Shown here one piece after another: positions 53,752 through 64,000 of a stretch of 64,000 nucleotides of DNA. This stretch comes from Batkoa obscura (Eukaryota > Entomophthoromycota > Entomophthoromycetes > Entomophthorales > Batkoaceae), in contig JASVEC010000005.1 of assembly GCA_030770535.1 (NCBI GenBank), positions 248,001 through 312,000 of the forward strand. The letters are read 5' to 3'. Position 1 is the first letter of the stretch. The number at the start of each line of letters is the position of its first letter. A model generated the notes under the pieces. That model had not been told where the DNA came from. It was given only the letters and a program-made list of their open reading frames with translations, and searched no databases. Made by a program: the position numbers and the translations under genes.

Positions 53752-55763
53752 TATTGTAACTTAAGAAGTAAGTATCTAAAATAATTAAAAGTGGTTTGTT
53801 TGTAATTTATTTTAAAAAAAATCAAGGTTTTTATACTTTAGACTGGATTAAGTTGATTTCTTTAGCTTTCAGTTGGTCTCATCATTATTTTTTTGTTTAG
53901 TTAATATTTTTATTTAATTTTACATATTGGCGTTTTACCTGTTAGTTTTTAATTTCCTGATTTTAACAACTGTTAGAACTTAGTTTTAACTTCTATCTTT
54001 AAACATACGTTTTTAGCTTGGAAATAGTATAGTTTAATTCAACAACCTAAAATAAAGGAAATATCAAATTAAGTTGGAGTAAATTAAATTTTATAACAGT
54101 TTATTGAATGTATTAATATTTATCCTATTGAAAAAAACTAGATGATTTACTTTTGTACTTTTATTTTATAACTGGAATGTTTAGATTATTTGGTATCGTT
54201 TTTTAAATTTTAATCGTTACCTTCACTAATTATAGCTAATAGTTTATAATATTTTAGTATTCTTAAAGTCTGATTTTGATCCAAACGCCAGCATCTAATC
54301 TACCCTTTTAAATTAAAGTTTAATGTCAAGCAAACGTTTAATATTTTGGGGTTGAAGTTTTTTTATTACCATCCAAGAGGACGGTTTGGTTTATTTAACG
54401 CATAAAAATTTTACGAAGCAAGAGGAACAATAGCAAAAAAAAAGATTAGAGAAGGAGATTAGTGTTGAATACCATTAGAGAATGTTAAAGTTGTCTTCTT
54501 TTTACAAAAAAACGCTTTTAAAACCACTTTAATCAAACCTCTCCACCGGTTTTTCGGGTGTCCTGTAGCATTAATCTCTGGGGCAAAGTAATATTCAATC
54601 TTTCTGGATTTGCTATTGATCCTATCCTTTTCTCTCCTTTCTACCTTCACACCCTTCTTTACGCTTTTGAACTTACTTCATCTTCCTGTTTTGTTGGGTC
54701 TGTCTTATAGATAATTTATCGATCGCACTGTAAGTACCCTTCATAGGATTCTAAGGCTATTCTCTCATCTTCATTCCTATATGTTGGATGATCCGTTGCC
54801 TGGTATAATGACTCTTACCTTTTCCCTAAAAGTTTGGAAAATAGGTCCAGTGGAGTTAACTTCCTGGCCAAATGGTCCCCGAATCTCTTTTCTCTTATAA
54901 ATTTGTAATTGATAAAAACACTCACTCTACCGGGTTCAAGATTTGTAAAAAAAGCACTTGGAGATATCTTTTCATTTCACTATTTTATTCATTTAAGCAC
55001 TATTAAGTAAAAAATGTGTAATTAGAGTTTTAAAAAAAGATATCTCCTTTTGTTGAAAAAAAGCAATGCTTTAGCACTTTCATGTTAGATAATATAAAAT
55101 CTATGGAAAAGTTTAATTATCATGCTTATCATAAAAAACTACATATGAAAAATAAAATTATAGATAGAATCTCTATTTATATATAAATCAAAGTAATGGA
55201 TGAATAGATGTTTAACTGTTAAAAGTTTATTATGCTAAGTCACATTTTATTTCCTATAAATAAACTAACATATTTTAGCGCCCTTTAGTTTCTTACTATA
55301 TCCTGAATATTAACTTATTTGCTATCAATTAGTATGTTTGATTGATTACGTCCTAACTTTAAACCCTTTGATTATATTACTAATAAATGTTCACCCTATA
55401 TACTTTCAAGCAATATTCTTATAACAAAAGCTTGTTTAAATATACGAATTCTTAACTAATGTTTTAAATAAAATATCAGGACTTATAGTTGAAAACACTC
55501 TTTTGTTTTATTTACACTTTAAAAGTATTACGAGTATACTAGCTTTAACCTTTTATCTTCAAAAACCGTAATCTTTGGTAGCTAATTGTAATAGCATTAA
55601 AAAATATTACCTTATATAATAATAACAAAAGATGTACATAAAACTTAATGATAGATACAATAGAATATACAATAATAATGATCAGTATAAATTAAATTTA
55701 AGGTTAGCTACTTTTATACATTTATCCAAAAAATATAATTAAAAAATACAAATTCGATGCTAC
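53752..55763. other. 2-kb interval with a GC-richer patch and a MITE variant
   Basis: The patch at 54459-54960 is GC-richer than its surroundings. On the minus strand it has coding-like stretches (KIEYYFAPEINATGHPKNRW and EIRGPFGQEVNSTGPIF) separated by stops and by a GTAAGAG...ATATAG intron-like segment. It may be a gene remnant, or a small multi-exon gene that I cannot assemble with confidence. No homologue recognised. A variant MITE lies at 54960-55047. The rest is AT-rich. Confidence 0.4.
54960..55047. mobile_element. MITE variant with exact 13-bp terminal inverted repeats
   Basis: 88 bp: GGAGATATCTTTT ... AAAAGATATCTCC, exact 13-bp inverted ends. The core CATTTAAGCACTATTAAGT recalls the TTTAAGTGCTATTTAAGT core of the main MITE family, but the ends differ, so it may be a sister family. 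Confidence 0.75.
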
Positions 55764-56480
55764 TTATTTAGTTGCATTGATTATTATTGGAACTGAGAAT
55801 AAACGTTAATAAATAATAATAATAATAATAATAATAACATAAACTTACCGATAATAGCAGCTAATATAATCAAAACTACGATACCAATAATTATCTTTAA
55901 CTTTAAATCTTTCCACCACATTCTCTTTCTTACTTTATTGGCTCCACGTTTAAACTGTTGTGCATTTTGGTTGAGGTTTTCTAAATAGTAAAATTAGGAA
56001 ATATTAATTATAAATAAAGTATAATAATAAACAAAAACCAAATAATTTTTCATTCATTACTGTCATTAAGTTAGATATTTTTAATTACCTGCTTTATCAT
56101 TTAAAGTTTCTAATCTTTCTTGTTTTTCCATAACTTTATCAATGTTATCTTGCATGATACCAACCACTTCATCCACCTGTTGTTGGATTAGCTTTGTCTT
56201 ACTGCTTCCGCCTTCTGCATATGACCTACAAAATATTTGATTAACTCATCTCAGTGACTATTCTTTTTAATTACATTTTAGTCTTATTTTTATTGAAAAA
56301 ATGAATTGTTCTTAATTTCGATTAATTGTTTAGTAACCTTATTTTATTGGTTGGGATGATTAGGGTTGAGTTTCTCCGTAATTTTTTTCATTTAAACTAA
56401 TGGTAGTGAAAGCCAAAAAATCTATATTTAATAATAATTATAAATAATAAATACATATACCATATTGATTCGTCTGCCAT
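55764..56480 (-). CDS. SNC1: Synaptobrevin/VAMP-type v-SNARE (Snc1/2-like)
   Basis: Vesicle SNARE for fusion of secretory and endocytic vesicles with the plasma membrane. Four exons, about 105 residues, assembled from splice sites. Exon 1: MADESIW, ATG at 56480. Exon 2: [40 protein letters not shown] and LNDKA, the R-SNARE heptads with the zero-layer Arg in EKQERLETL. Exon 3: [29 protein letters not shown] and the membrane anchor [15 protein letters not shown]. Exon 4: VPIIINATK, stop at 55764. The WWKDLK motif at the membrane edge is conserved in the family. The short N-terminus with no longin domain fits Snc/VAMP2, not Ykt6 or Nyv1. No ORF longer than 60 codons exists because of the introns. 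Confidence 0.93.
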
Positions 56481-57950
56481 AAGCCTTTTTAATAAAAACA
56501 AATAAACTTAAGTTAGTTAAAGCTAAACCCAAAGTATAGCCTTAATTTGAAAGTAGCTTACAGATAAATATTTTTTAGAGTCTCAAGTACTCAATTAGAA
56601 CGAATATTTTATTAATAAAATAAAATTATCAATGTTTGTTTTTAAGTGATGTCTGTTTTAAAATTATCAATGTTTTTGATCTTAAATTATTTTTGTAGCA
56701 TATATTCTAACTACGATATTCATTGGACTAGGCCCTGTATATAGACAAGTGTAGATTATGAACACTGACATATCATACTGCTACCAGTTTCGCCTCAGAT
56801 TTGTATTGATCTCTTTAAAGCTTATAAAAAACATTGAAAGCCAAGCATTACATACAATTAACATTGACGTTACTATAAAAATGACATGAATAAGTTATTG
56901 TAGATTTCTTTTACTTTTATATTTTTATATATTCTATTATTTTATAGTTTATATATGGATGGCCATATAACATAGCCAACTGAGAATTCTGTGCAAATTC
57001 ATAAAATACTATAGTTTTGGCAAATTCTTCAGCCAGTTATAACTATCTACTACTCATATATAAGTTGCCCTACAACTTTTTCATAATCTACTTTATTTTA
57101 TATCAGTATGTTTAATTAGTTAATATAATTCTAATACCAATATCAACAAAAAAGCAAGTTTAATATTAAAAGTCGTTTTATAGAGCATTGAATCAAAGGA
57201 TTGTTATTATAAATAAAGGAATAAAATTAAATACATTTTAAAAACGGTCATAAAACAATTTTTCAAGTAAAGTTACAATATCTCTGTATTTTACTTTAAT
57301 GTAAGTATAACTTTAAATAATAAAAGTATAGTTTCTACAATTAAAAGCTTACTATAGATTATACGATAATAAAAACATTTTTCAAAACAATAAATAAAAT
57401 AAAAATTCCAACTTTTACATAAAAAGAAAAGATAATTTTATTTTTACCATTTTGGGATGAGATTATAAAAATTACTTTATTTATTATTATGAGAAAAAAC
57501 TGCTTGAAAATTTGTTACAGCTTACTTTTTTGATCTTAATTTTTAATAGCTTAATCTAATTCGCTTGCACCAAGCCATCTTATTTTTAACAAATAGTTCA
57601 AAACACATGGCGCATCTTGCTACACATGGATCATATAGAAAATATAAAACAAAGGAAATGGGTAAATTAATTGGCAGTAATAACTTAATAAATTGATGTT
57701 AAATTTTTCAAAGAATATTCCTTAATTAGCAGGACTTATTTCTAAATGGAGCAAATATAAGAGATTAGTAATTAAATAGGATGGATAGATACTAAGAATA
57801 ATGTGGAGAAGTTGAACCGAGCCTAAAATAAACAGAATTGAAAGTATTCTTATTAAAAAACAGTGGCTATGCTTAAAATGGAGTAGATTGAGCTTAAACT
57901 GAAGAAAGTAAAAAACAAAATTTATTGAAAAAATATTTAACAAAAATAAA
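56481..57950. other. 1.5-kb intergenic interval
   Basis: AT-rich, no gene supported. A 73-codon frame at 57722-57943 on the minus strand is Leu/Ile/Phe-rich noise downstream of the homeobox gene. Confidence 0.5.
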
Positions 57951-58580
57951 CTATATTGATAAAGGAGAAGAATCCAAGCCTTTAGCTTCCAGTTCTTTAA
58001 TTGGTGTCAAATGAGGCTTAAACGTATCTAAATTCAGTTGCATAGAATTAACATCATTTTGCTGGCTTTGATTGAAATAAATGTTGTTAGTAATCAAATC
58101 TTTTGGTTTTAAGATAGGTGGGTAAACTTGTTCATGACTTATCATTTCTTTACCGCTATAATATTCTTCTCCATTACTAAACGTATCATGTGTTGGTGTA
58201 TTTGATCCACGATTTCGTTGGGGTGGATAACTCATAGAAAAATTGTTTCTGCCCTCATGTATCAGATCAGAAATAGAAGTAAATTTTTTACTTACCCGCG
58301 TAGTATTCTCAGGTTTATTAGCTTTTGGTTTACATCCTCTTTTGCGATTATTGAACCACACTTGAACTTTACTTAATGGTATATCCAGCTCTTCAGCAAG
58401 TTGCTTTTTTATCAAATTTCCAGGGTTTGGATTCTTTCTAAAGTGCTCATTTAATACCTCCAGTTGATGAGGTTGGAATTTATAACGATGCTGATCAGGT
58501 TCATATACTTTTATTTTTATCCTTTCTTCCATTTTGAATAAAAAAGTGATTTTTTTTATGCCATTGTTTTTGTACTCCAT
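57951..58580 (-). CDS. Homeodomain transcription factor
   Basis: About 209 residues from the ATG at 58580. A second ATG at 58532 (MEERIKIKVYEP) is equally possible and would give 193 residues. Homeodomain starts near DQHRYKFQPHQLEVLNEHF and ends in the recognition helix PLSKVQVWFNNRKRGCKPK. It has the invariant W48, F49 and N51 but Asn at position 50 (usually Gln or Lys) and Lys rather than Arg at 53, which should alter DNA preference. The C-terminal part is Ser/Asn/Pro-rich and disordered with no other domain. Upstream the strand carries an ATTGG (CCAAT) box at about 58595. Class: single typical (non-TALE) fungal homeodomain. Regulon unknown. Confidence 0.88.
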   Translation of the reverse strand: MEYKNNGIKKITFLFKMEERIKIKVYEPDQHRYKFQPHQLEVLNEHFRKNPNPGNLIKKQLAEELDIPLSKVQVWFNNRKRGCKPKANKPENTTRVSKKFTSISDLIHEGRNNFSMSYPPQRNRGSNTPTHDTFSNGEEYYSGKEMISHEQVYPPILKPKDLITNNIYFNQSQQNDVNSMQLNLDTFKPHLTPIKELEAKGLDSSPLSI

Positions 58581-60024
58581 TTTAGCGCCCTCAGCCAATC
58601 AAAGGGCTTTGTGTAATTCTTCATTTCATAAGTGGATTTTTCAATCATTCCATTCTTGAAGCGTAGAATATGCTTTATTCAATGCATTCCAATAGAAACG
58701 AATGATAAACAAACATTATTGGCAGTCTATTTTTAATTAATTTCCTATACGCTATTTTATTATCAGCTTGATAGGATATTCTCAATTAACTATGAATAGC
58801 AATTTTACTTTTTAGTTTTAGTAGATCTGTGAAAGCTTTGATTTATAGATATAATATCATAATAGCATATCAATAAGCTTTTTGGAAATATAAGAAAGAA
58901 GCAGCTAATACAAGCCTAAACATGATATTTATAAATATCATTCAGCTTTTCATTTATAGTGGATAGTTTTTAAAAATATTCAGCAGTAATAGTTAACTAG
59001 GATTTGTGATATTAGACTTAATTAAGCTACAATTCACATTTAATTTGGGAAGAACTTTACCTTGAACAATAAAAAATGAGAAAAATTTAAACAAAAATCC
59101 AAGACGTTTTAATATTTCAAAATATTTTATTTTATTTTATTTCAAATTCTATGTTTTACAATATTACATAAAATAAATTCTCCAGTTTTTAAGTCTTAAA
59201 ATATTTTTAGTGCCAGAAAATTTAACAACCATTTTAATTTCAGAAACACTTGAGATTTTGTAACCTTTCAAGATATTAAAAGATTCAATAGCGTGAAATA
59301 AGCAAGCGTTTTGTTATATCTTATTATGCATTAATAAACCATAATGTCTGTTGAACATAGGCCAAAAAAATGATTTATAATGTTTTAAATAAAAACAAAG
59401 TTATAAGAGCTTTCAATTTACTGTTAGATATCAATTGAGGTAGTGAGAAGCGGAGTATGTTGTCTTTAAATCTAGTTGAATTTTTATTATATTGCTATAT
59501 GAGTAAAGGCATACCCTGTTTCAGGAGGTAAAATGTGGGAGAAGCTTTATGTGATCCATTGGAATTGCCTTAACTAAAAACAACAAAGTTATAAAGTTGA
59601 GCATTTAAAGTTATTTATTCAATTTAAATGATGGGGATATTTTCAAAACGAAACTTGATGTATATCTTTTGCTTTAAATATATATAAACTAAAAATGGGT
59701 ATTGTTCTGTTTGAAATTTAACCAAGTTTTTCATCCCTTTTCAAATTTGTTTTAGCAGTAAGAAGACCATCACTCTTGTGATTGAGTTTATTTAAATCAA
59801 ATATTATCTATTTTAATAAAGTAGTGCTTCAGTTCTATAATCCTACATATTTAAGTTGAGATTCAACTTTTAAACGTAATTTTACATTGAAATTTTGGTC
59901 TATCATTACTCTTTAAATATTGTAAAACTGTGATAGTCAAGCAAAATATAAAACAGTTGCTAGGCTAAACTAAACACTATAAAACCTTATAATTCACTAA
60001 AGCTGTCAATAATCTATAACAAAA
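58581..60024. other. 1.4-kb intergenic interval
   Basis: AT-rich, no gene, RNA or repeat recognised. Contains promoters of the homeobox gene and of the mini-peptide gene at 60025. Confidence 0.5.
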
Positions 60025-60141
60025 ATGAAATATTTTACCCTGACAGCTTTATCCTTAATTGTTGCAACTCCATTAAACCACCCTAATGGTCCTGCTGCAC
60101 CTAAAGGCAGGCATGGTCATCATGGCCGTCATCAGCATTAA
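60025..60141 (+). CDS. His-rich secreted mini-peptide precursor (38 aa)
   Basis: 38 residues with the ATG at 60025. Hydrophobic leader MKYFTLTALSLIVATPL, typical of a signal peptide, then a short peptide ending KGRHGHHGRHQH with six His and three Arg. The leader is preceded by an A-rich stretch with no upstream ATG close by, as in the neighbouring peptide genes. His-rich tails can bind Zn, Cu or Ni, so a metal-binding or antimicrobial peptide is possible (inference). Such a short gene could be a chance frame. The good leader, GC-richer 3' half and neighbouring peptide genes are the only support. Confidence 0.5.
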   Translation: MKYFTLTALSLIVATPLNHPNGPAAPKGRHGHHGRHQH

Positions 60142-60992
60142 CATCTTATGATAATTTTTTCTAAATTTTAATCATTATTGTATAAAATAAAGACAAATTA
60201 AGGATTCATGTATATATTCCTTTTAAAGAGTATGAATGTTAATAGAGTAATACTCTATGCTATTTAACATAAATTCTAACTAATTTAAATATCTTTGTAT
60301 TTTTAATAATTTAAACAATGGTAAAAACACCGCCACCCTTATCATTAAGTTTGTATAGAAAATAACAGCTGAGTTTATATAAATCTATCTTCTGTTTCAG
60401 TTAATAAAAATTAAAAGCGTAATTTTTAAATTCTAATTTACTGTTATATAATTAGAATAGTGTTCAACTTTTAATTTAACATTTTGTACTAGAAATTCAG
60501 TTTACTAATACTACTAAGCCACCTTAATCAACTATAGATAACCAATCCACAAAAGCAGCCATTAAGTTAAAGAATTGGTACAAAAGCTTTTTATCATAAT
60601 AAACTTTGAAAGTGACTTTTAAAAAAATGAAACGTTTATCAAAGCATCTTTGCTGCATTTAGTCGTTGTAATTACATTGAATCGGTTTAGTGCTCTTTTC
60701 TCTTTGTCTTTCCTAAAAAATGAGGATTCCCACTCGGATATTTTTAGCTTGATAGTGAAAAATTAAATTGGATAAAATTACACTAAAAATTAAACGTTAA
60801 TATTGTTTATAATCATGATTTAATAAAAAAGTGCTGTTATATAAATTTAAATTCAATATCCAGTTTGGGTTGATATAGCTGGAAATAAGATCAACTCAAC
60901 GTCCATACATATCTTTTGTTTTGTAACAAAACATTACAGATAAATACTATATAAACAATAGTAAAAAATTGTATTATTTCTTTCATAAAATC
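60142..60992. other. Intergenic
   Basis: AT-rich. No gene or repeat seen. Confidence 0.5.
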
Positions 60993-61295
60993 ATGAGAGC
61001 TTTTGTATTTGCATTATTAACTTCAATCATTCTTTCTATACCTCATCCAAAGCAGGTGCTTGGGATCCAAAATATAATCTCTGATTTTTCCTTAGATGTA
61101 TTAAGTAGTAAAGGTCCTCTCGCACTTGAAAGTATAAAAGAAGATCAATTAGTGGCTGATGTAACTGCATCAAAAGCATTGGGACAAGGACAAGGACAAG
61201 GACAGTCACAACCACAACCACAACCACAACCACAATCACAACCACAACCACAACCACAATCACAATCACAACCACAACCACAATCACAACCATAA
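60993..61295 (+). CDS. Small secreted Gln/Pro-repeat protein
   Basis: 100 residues. Start chosen at the ATG 60993 (MRAFVFALLTSIILSI, signal peptide) rather than an upstream in-frame TTG at 60969. A middle part of about 60 residues (PHPKQVLGIQNIISDFSLDV to ADVTASKALG) is followed by GQ repeats (GQGQGQ) and then SQPQPQP repeats up to the stop. The repeat DNA (CACAAC units) continues about 20 bp past the stop as CCATAGCCATAATCACAACC, showing the repeat tract has been cut by a stop. Function unknown. The low-complexity tail may cling to the wall. Confidence 0.6.
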   Translation: MRAFVFALLTSIILSIPHPKQVLGIQNIISDFSLDVLSSKGPLALESIKEDQLVADVTASKALGQGQGQGQSQPQPQPQPQSQPQPQPQSQSQPQPQSQP

Positions 61296-61775
61296 CCATA
61301 GCCATAATCACAACCACCGTAGTGACTAAACGAATTCTTTTCATATAACAGTATTGTATTAAATGAACTCATCCTCTATAACAGTATTATAATAAATAAT
61401 ATTTACATATTAATCTTTGTTCAAGTTATAATTTTATTTGTTTTATTTTTGTTTAGTGGAACAAAATTTAGTCTACAATATTTTTTTATAAACTAACATT
61501 TAATTAAACTTCACCAACATAAAGTATATGGGGATGTCTGTTTTTGTTTAAGGAATTTGCTAAAAAAATTTCCAAATGATAACGCCCAAAAATTGGAAAA
61601 AGTGATGAAACCAAAAAACATACCTATTTTCAATTTTGAATATTTCTTAATATTAAGAGTTATCTCATTTATTCATGTTTATAATAAATTTTTTATGAAA
61701 GATTGTTACTTATTAAAAACAAAGCAATTTAGAAAAGTTTAATTATTTAATGTTAAAATGAAAGTTTTATAAAAT
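61296..61775. other. Intergenic with a MITE copy
   Basis: MITE at 61528-61628. No gene. A 61-codon frame at 61557-61742 overlaps the MITE and is not called. Confidence 0.5.
61528..61628 (-). mobile_element. MITE copy, right end worn
   Basis: ATGGGGATGTCTGTTTTTG at the left, GTGATGAAACCAAAAAACAT at the right. The middle is diverged (AACGCCCAAAAATTGG). Confidence 0.65.
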
Positions 61776-61946
61776 TTATTGATTAGAAAGTTTAAGACCA
61801 ATTATGTTAAGTTGAAGCTCATCAAATGTATTCTCTATAATTCCAGGGGATTTGTTCCCTTCAACGCCTTGACGACGATATAATGGTACCGACAATGAAA
61901 AGATTGAAGCTGTAATTGATAATAGAATCAAGGCTTGGAATTTCAT
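61776..61946 (-). CDS. Short secreted peptide precursor (RRQ type)
   Basis: 56 residues from the ATG at 61946 (MKFQALILLSITASIFSLSV, signal peptide). An in-frame TTG four codons upstream is unlikely to be the start. After a five-residue spacer (PLYRR) there is a putative Kex2 site and a 31-residue mature part beginning QGVEGNKSPG and ending LNIIGLKLSNQ. No Cys. Same plan as the gene at 53563: signal peptide, RRQ, short acidic segment, hydrophobic end. Mature N-terminal Gln could cyclise. Function unknown. The coding call rests on the signal peptide and the shared plan. Confidence 0.6.
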   Translation of the reverse strand: MKFQALILLSITASIFSLSVPLYRRQGVEGNKSPGIIENTFDELQLNIIGLKLSNQ

Positions 61947-62397
61947 ATTAAAAAACAATACAAGAGTAAAAGTAAGGGAATTAAGAGGGAATTATTAGCT
62001 TAGAAGCCATAACAACTCGATTGTTTATATACCATTTGTTCATTTTACATTTTTCCGTTTCATTTTATTTTGTTATTATTTAGTCTCCGTGTTGATCTAT
62101 TAAATAGAATTTATTTGAAATTCATTTTGCTTACCAACCGATTGATTAGATCAGTTTTATTTTATACTAACTAAATTAGTATATGATCAAAATTTTAGCC
62201 AATTGTTGAGCTATTACTAGATATAGAAGATACTTAGGCTTACAAAAACATGCAAAAATAATGCTTTAGAGAGGATTAAAGTAATAGAAGCGTCATACGA
62301 ACTGAGGCTCTATAGCCAATAGAATGATAGGATACACTTTAGCTATTTTTATTTTTCTTGCTTTTCTTTAACTTTTTAAACAATAAAATGGTTTTAA
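61947..62397. other. Intergenic, divergent promoters
   Basis: Region between the divergent peptide gene and the STIMATE-type gene. Nothing specific seen. Confidence 0.5.
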
Positions 62398-63193
62398 ATA
62401 AACAATGTGAGTTATTAGGCCCATTTGCAATAATGGTTCAAGGGATTATGGGTATGTTAGCCATTTCTTCTTTGGTATTTAAAAGGTATACGGAACACCC
62501 ACGTAGAGCTTTTTTAATTTGGTAAGTTTAACTACATCGCTTATTTTTTTGCTTACATTCAATGTTAGGTTTTTTGATGTAAGTAAACAAGGCTTCGGGG
62601 CATTAATGATTCACTTTTTCAATATATTTATATCTGGAGAAAGTGGACGAGAGAATGAAAAATATTCTAATCCCTGCTTATGGTATTTATTAAATTTATT
62701 ATTAGATACAACGTTAGGTGTATTTATTTTATACATTATAATTGACATAATGAATAAAGTGCTAAAAAACCACAAGTATTCCCAATTAGCCGACTCTGGA
62801 AACTATGGAAACCCAATCCAATTTAGTATTTATCTTAAGCAGTTAGGTTTATTTTTAATGAGTTTAATTGTTATGAAAATATTAATTTACATAACAATAT
62901 CTCTGTTTCCTTATATTCTTTATTTAGGACATTTAGTACTTTCGCCTTTAGAAAGACTAAATGATTCAAGATATCAGATTGTATTAGTTATGATGATTTT
63001 GCCCACCATTTTAAACATTCTACAATTTTGTCTAGTTGATTGTATTATTATGGGTAATAGTGAAAAAATAATAGACTCAAACCACTCCTCGCCAGCTATT
63101 TTACCTTTACTTATCAGTAATGAATTACCTTCACCAGATGAAGCTGATTTCAAACTCGATTCTCCCATGCTAGACGATCCGTCCAAATCTTAA
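62398..63193 (+). CDS. STIMATE/YPL162C-family multi-pass membrane protein
   Basis: Fungal vacuolar (YPL162C) or animal ER-plasma-membrane junction (STIMATE/TMEM110) family. Two exons. Exon 1 from the ATG at 62398: MVLNKQCELLGPFAIMVQG, MLAISSLVFKRYTEHPRR and AFLIW. One intron (GTAAGTTT to TGTTAG, about 62522-62567) leads to FFDVSKQGFGALMIHFFNIF, the family signature with W..D.SKQ. Four to five hydrophobic spans: about residues 10-30, 52-65, 88-108, 148-172 and 195-215. A charged loop (NHKYSQLADSGNYGNPIQFS) lies in between. The C-terminus is cytosolic-looking, Ser/Pro/Asp-rich (SPDEADFKLDSPMLDDPSKS). About 250 residues, as in the family. Cargo or partner unknown in fungi. Confidence 0.9.
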
Positions 63194-63496
63194 AATATTT
63201 ATTTTATAATAGTTAGACACCTTTCATGTTATTTTCTACTATCCACCGACCTGCTAGTTTATTCTTATTACTATGATATTAAATCCTTGTATTATTGTTA
63301 AATTTTACCTTATAGTGCGTTTTATATTATTATTACTACATTCTAAATTGAAAAGACTATAATAAACATTAGCTTTAAGCCAATAAAAAATCAGAAATAA
63401 AAACTTTTTTAGTTTGACCAATCAAAAGAGAAGGCTATCAAGTTAAAAGGTGAGATAATATTAGGTTTTATAGTTTTAATAAATTATCTACATACA
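63194..63496. other. Intergenic
   Basis: AT-rich gap of about 300 bp holding the upstream gene's terminator region and the PDCD5 promoter. Confidence 0.5.
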
Positions 63497-63862
63497 ATGA
63501 ATATTGAAGAGCTTACGTCAAATAACCAAGGGAAACAAGGGAGAGGTAATCAACCTAGTGAAGCCGAACTTCAAGCACAACAAGCAGCAAGAGAGGAAAT
63601 ATTAAGTACCATATTAGATTTCGAAGCAAGGGAAAGGTTAAATCGAGTCAAAATGGTAAAAAGTGAAAGGGCGTTAGAAATTGAAAATAAAATCATTTAT
63701 CTAGCTAAAACTGGGCAATTAAGAAATAAAGTTAGTGATTCCATGTTGATCCAAATGTTAGATGGTGGAAGCCAAAATCCTAGTAAAGAAAATAATCAAG
63801 GTAAAATTCGTTTCCAACGAAAACGATATGATGATGAGGAAGAAGAAGAGTTTGATTTGTAA
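63497..63862 (+). CDS. PDCD5: PDCD5/TFAR19-family DNA-binding protein
   Basis: Small helical protein. In animals PDCD5 promotes apoptosis and binds TRiC/CCT. The yeast relative is Ymr074c. 121 residues, single exon, ATG at 63497. Conserved blocks: EAELQAQQAAREEILSTIL, LDFEARERLNRVKMVKSERA, LEIENKIIYLAKTGQLRNKV and the C-terminal basic KIRFQRKRYDDEEEEE. Length matches the family. N-terminal segment Asn/Gln/Gly-rich and disordered. The acidic C-terminal tail follows the basic KxRFxRxR motif, as usual. Intact. Confidence 0.95.
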   Translation: MNIEELTSNNQGKQGRGNQPSEAELQAQQAAREEILSTILDFEARERLNRVKMVKSERALEIENKIIYLAKTGQLRNKVSDSMLIQMLDGGSQNPSKENNQGKIRFQRKRYDDEEEEEFDL

Positions 63863-64000
63863 ATCTTTCATCTATGTCATTAAAACTTATCTAACTTTCT
63901 TAAATTCAAACTTTAAGCTTATTTTTGTTAGTTTAATTTTTATCTTAATCTATCCATTACTTCATAGCAAAATTAACTTCATTTGCATCAAAGGTATATA
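63863..64000. other. Window end, 3' flank of PDCD5
   Basis: AT-rich, nothing recognised. Confidence 0.4.

Noticed and set aside
1-64000. tRNA, rRNA and CRISPR
   Set aside because: I looked for T-loop patterns of the type GGTTCRANTCC and for regularly spaced direct repeats and found none convincing.

Overview
The window is AT-rich nuclear DNA of a filamentous fungus, with hand-counted blocks outside genes near 25% GC. The evidence is short GT-AG introns (about 45-90 nt), fungal gene families (Zn2Cys6 and Gti1/Pac2 WOPR transcription factors, DUG3, YPL162C-type membrane protein, class II myosin with a long tail), and many secreted Ser/Thr- or Pro-rich wall proteins. The composition and the tyrosinase and kelch membrane proteins suggest an early-diverging lineage (Zoopagomycota or Mucoromycota sense), but I cannot fix the taxon from sequence alone. 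|| Layout. 1-11.4 kb: housekeeping block with a GYP7-type Rab GAP (5' end outside the window), glutamine amidotransferase DUG3, and a conventional myosin-2 heavy chain read convergently. 11.98-17.94 kb: a nest of mobile DNA. It holds a decayed DNA transposon, short MITEs sharing its ends, and several copies of a 0.34-0.54 kb element with TGTGAAA...TTTCACA ends. One copy of that element carries an intact, GC-richer 459-codon gene of unknown function. 18.8-24.7 kb: kelch membrane protein and dynactin p150. 27-35 kb: two transcription factors and a DH-PH-FYVE Rho GEF with an extra degenerate FYVE finger. 35-38.4 kb: gene-poor, with a MITE and another copy of the TGTGAAA element. 38.4-45 kb: secreted tyrosinase, a Cys-rich GPI-type protein, an I78 proteinase inhibitor with an intron, and a Pro/Thr repeat wall protein. 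46.7-48.7 kb: Elongator subunit ELP3. 49.7-52.9 kb: two divergent paralogous secreted Thr-rich proteins whose shared upstream region and signal peptides form a base-perfect 616 bp inverted repeat. 53.5-62 kb: synaptobrevin, a homeodomain protein and four very short secreted-peptide genes. 62.4-63.9 kb: STIMATE/YPL162C-type membrane protein and PDCD5. || How the genes relate. There are no operons and most genes have their own promoter. Themes are vesicle and cytoskeleton function (GYP7, myosin, p150, Rho GEF, synaptobrevin) and a surface/secretome cluster from 38 to 62 kb. The most unusual items are the gene-bearing repeat element (14914-16765) and the perfect promoter/leader palindrome (50564-51919).
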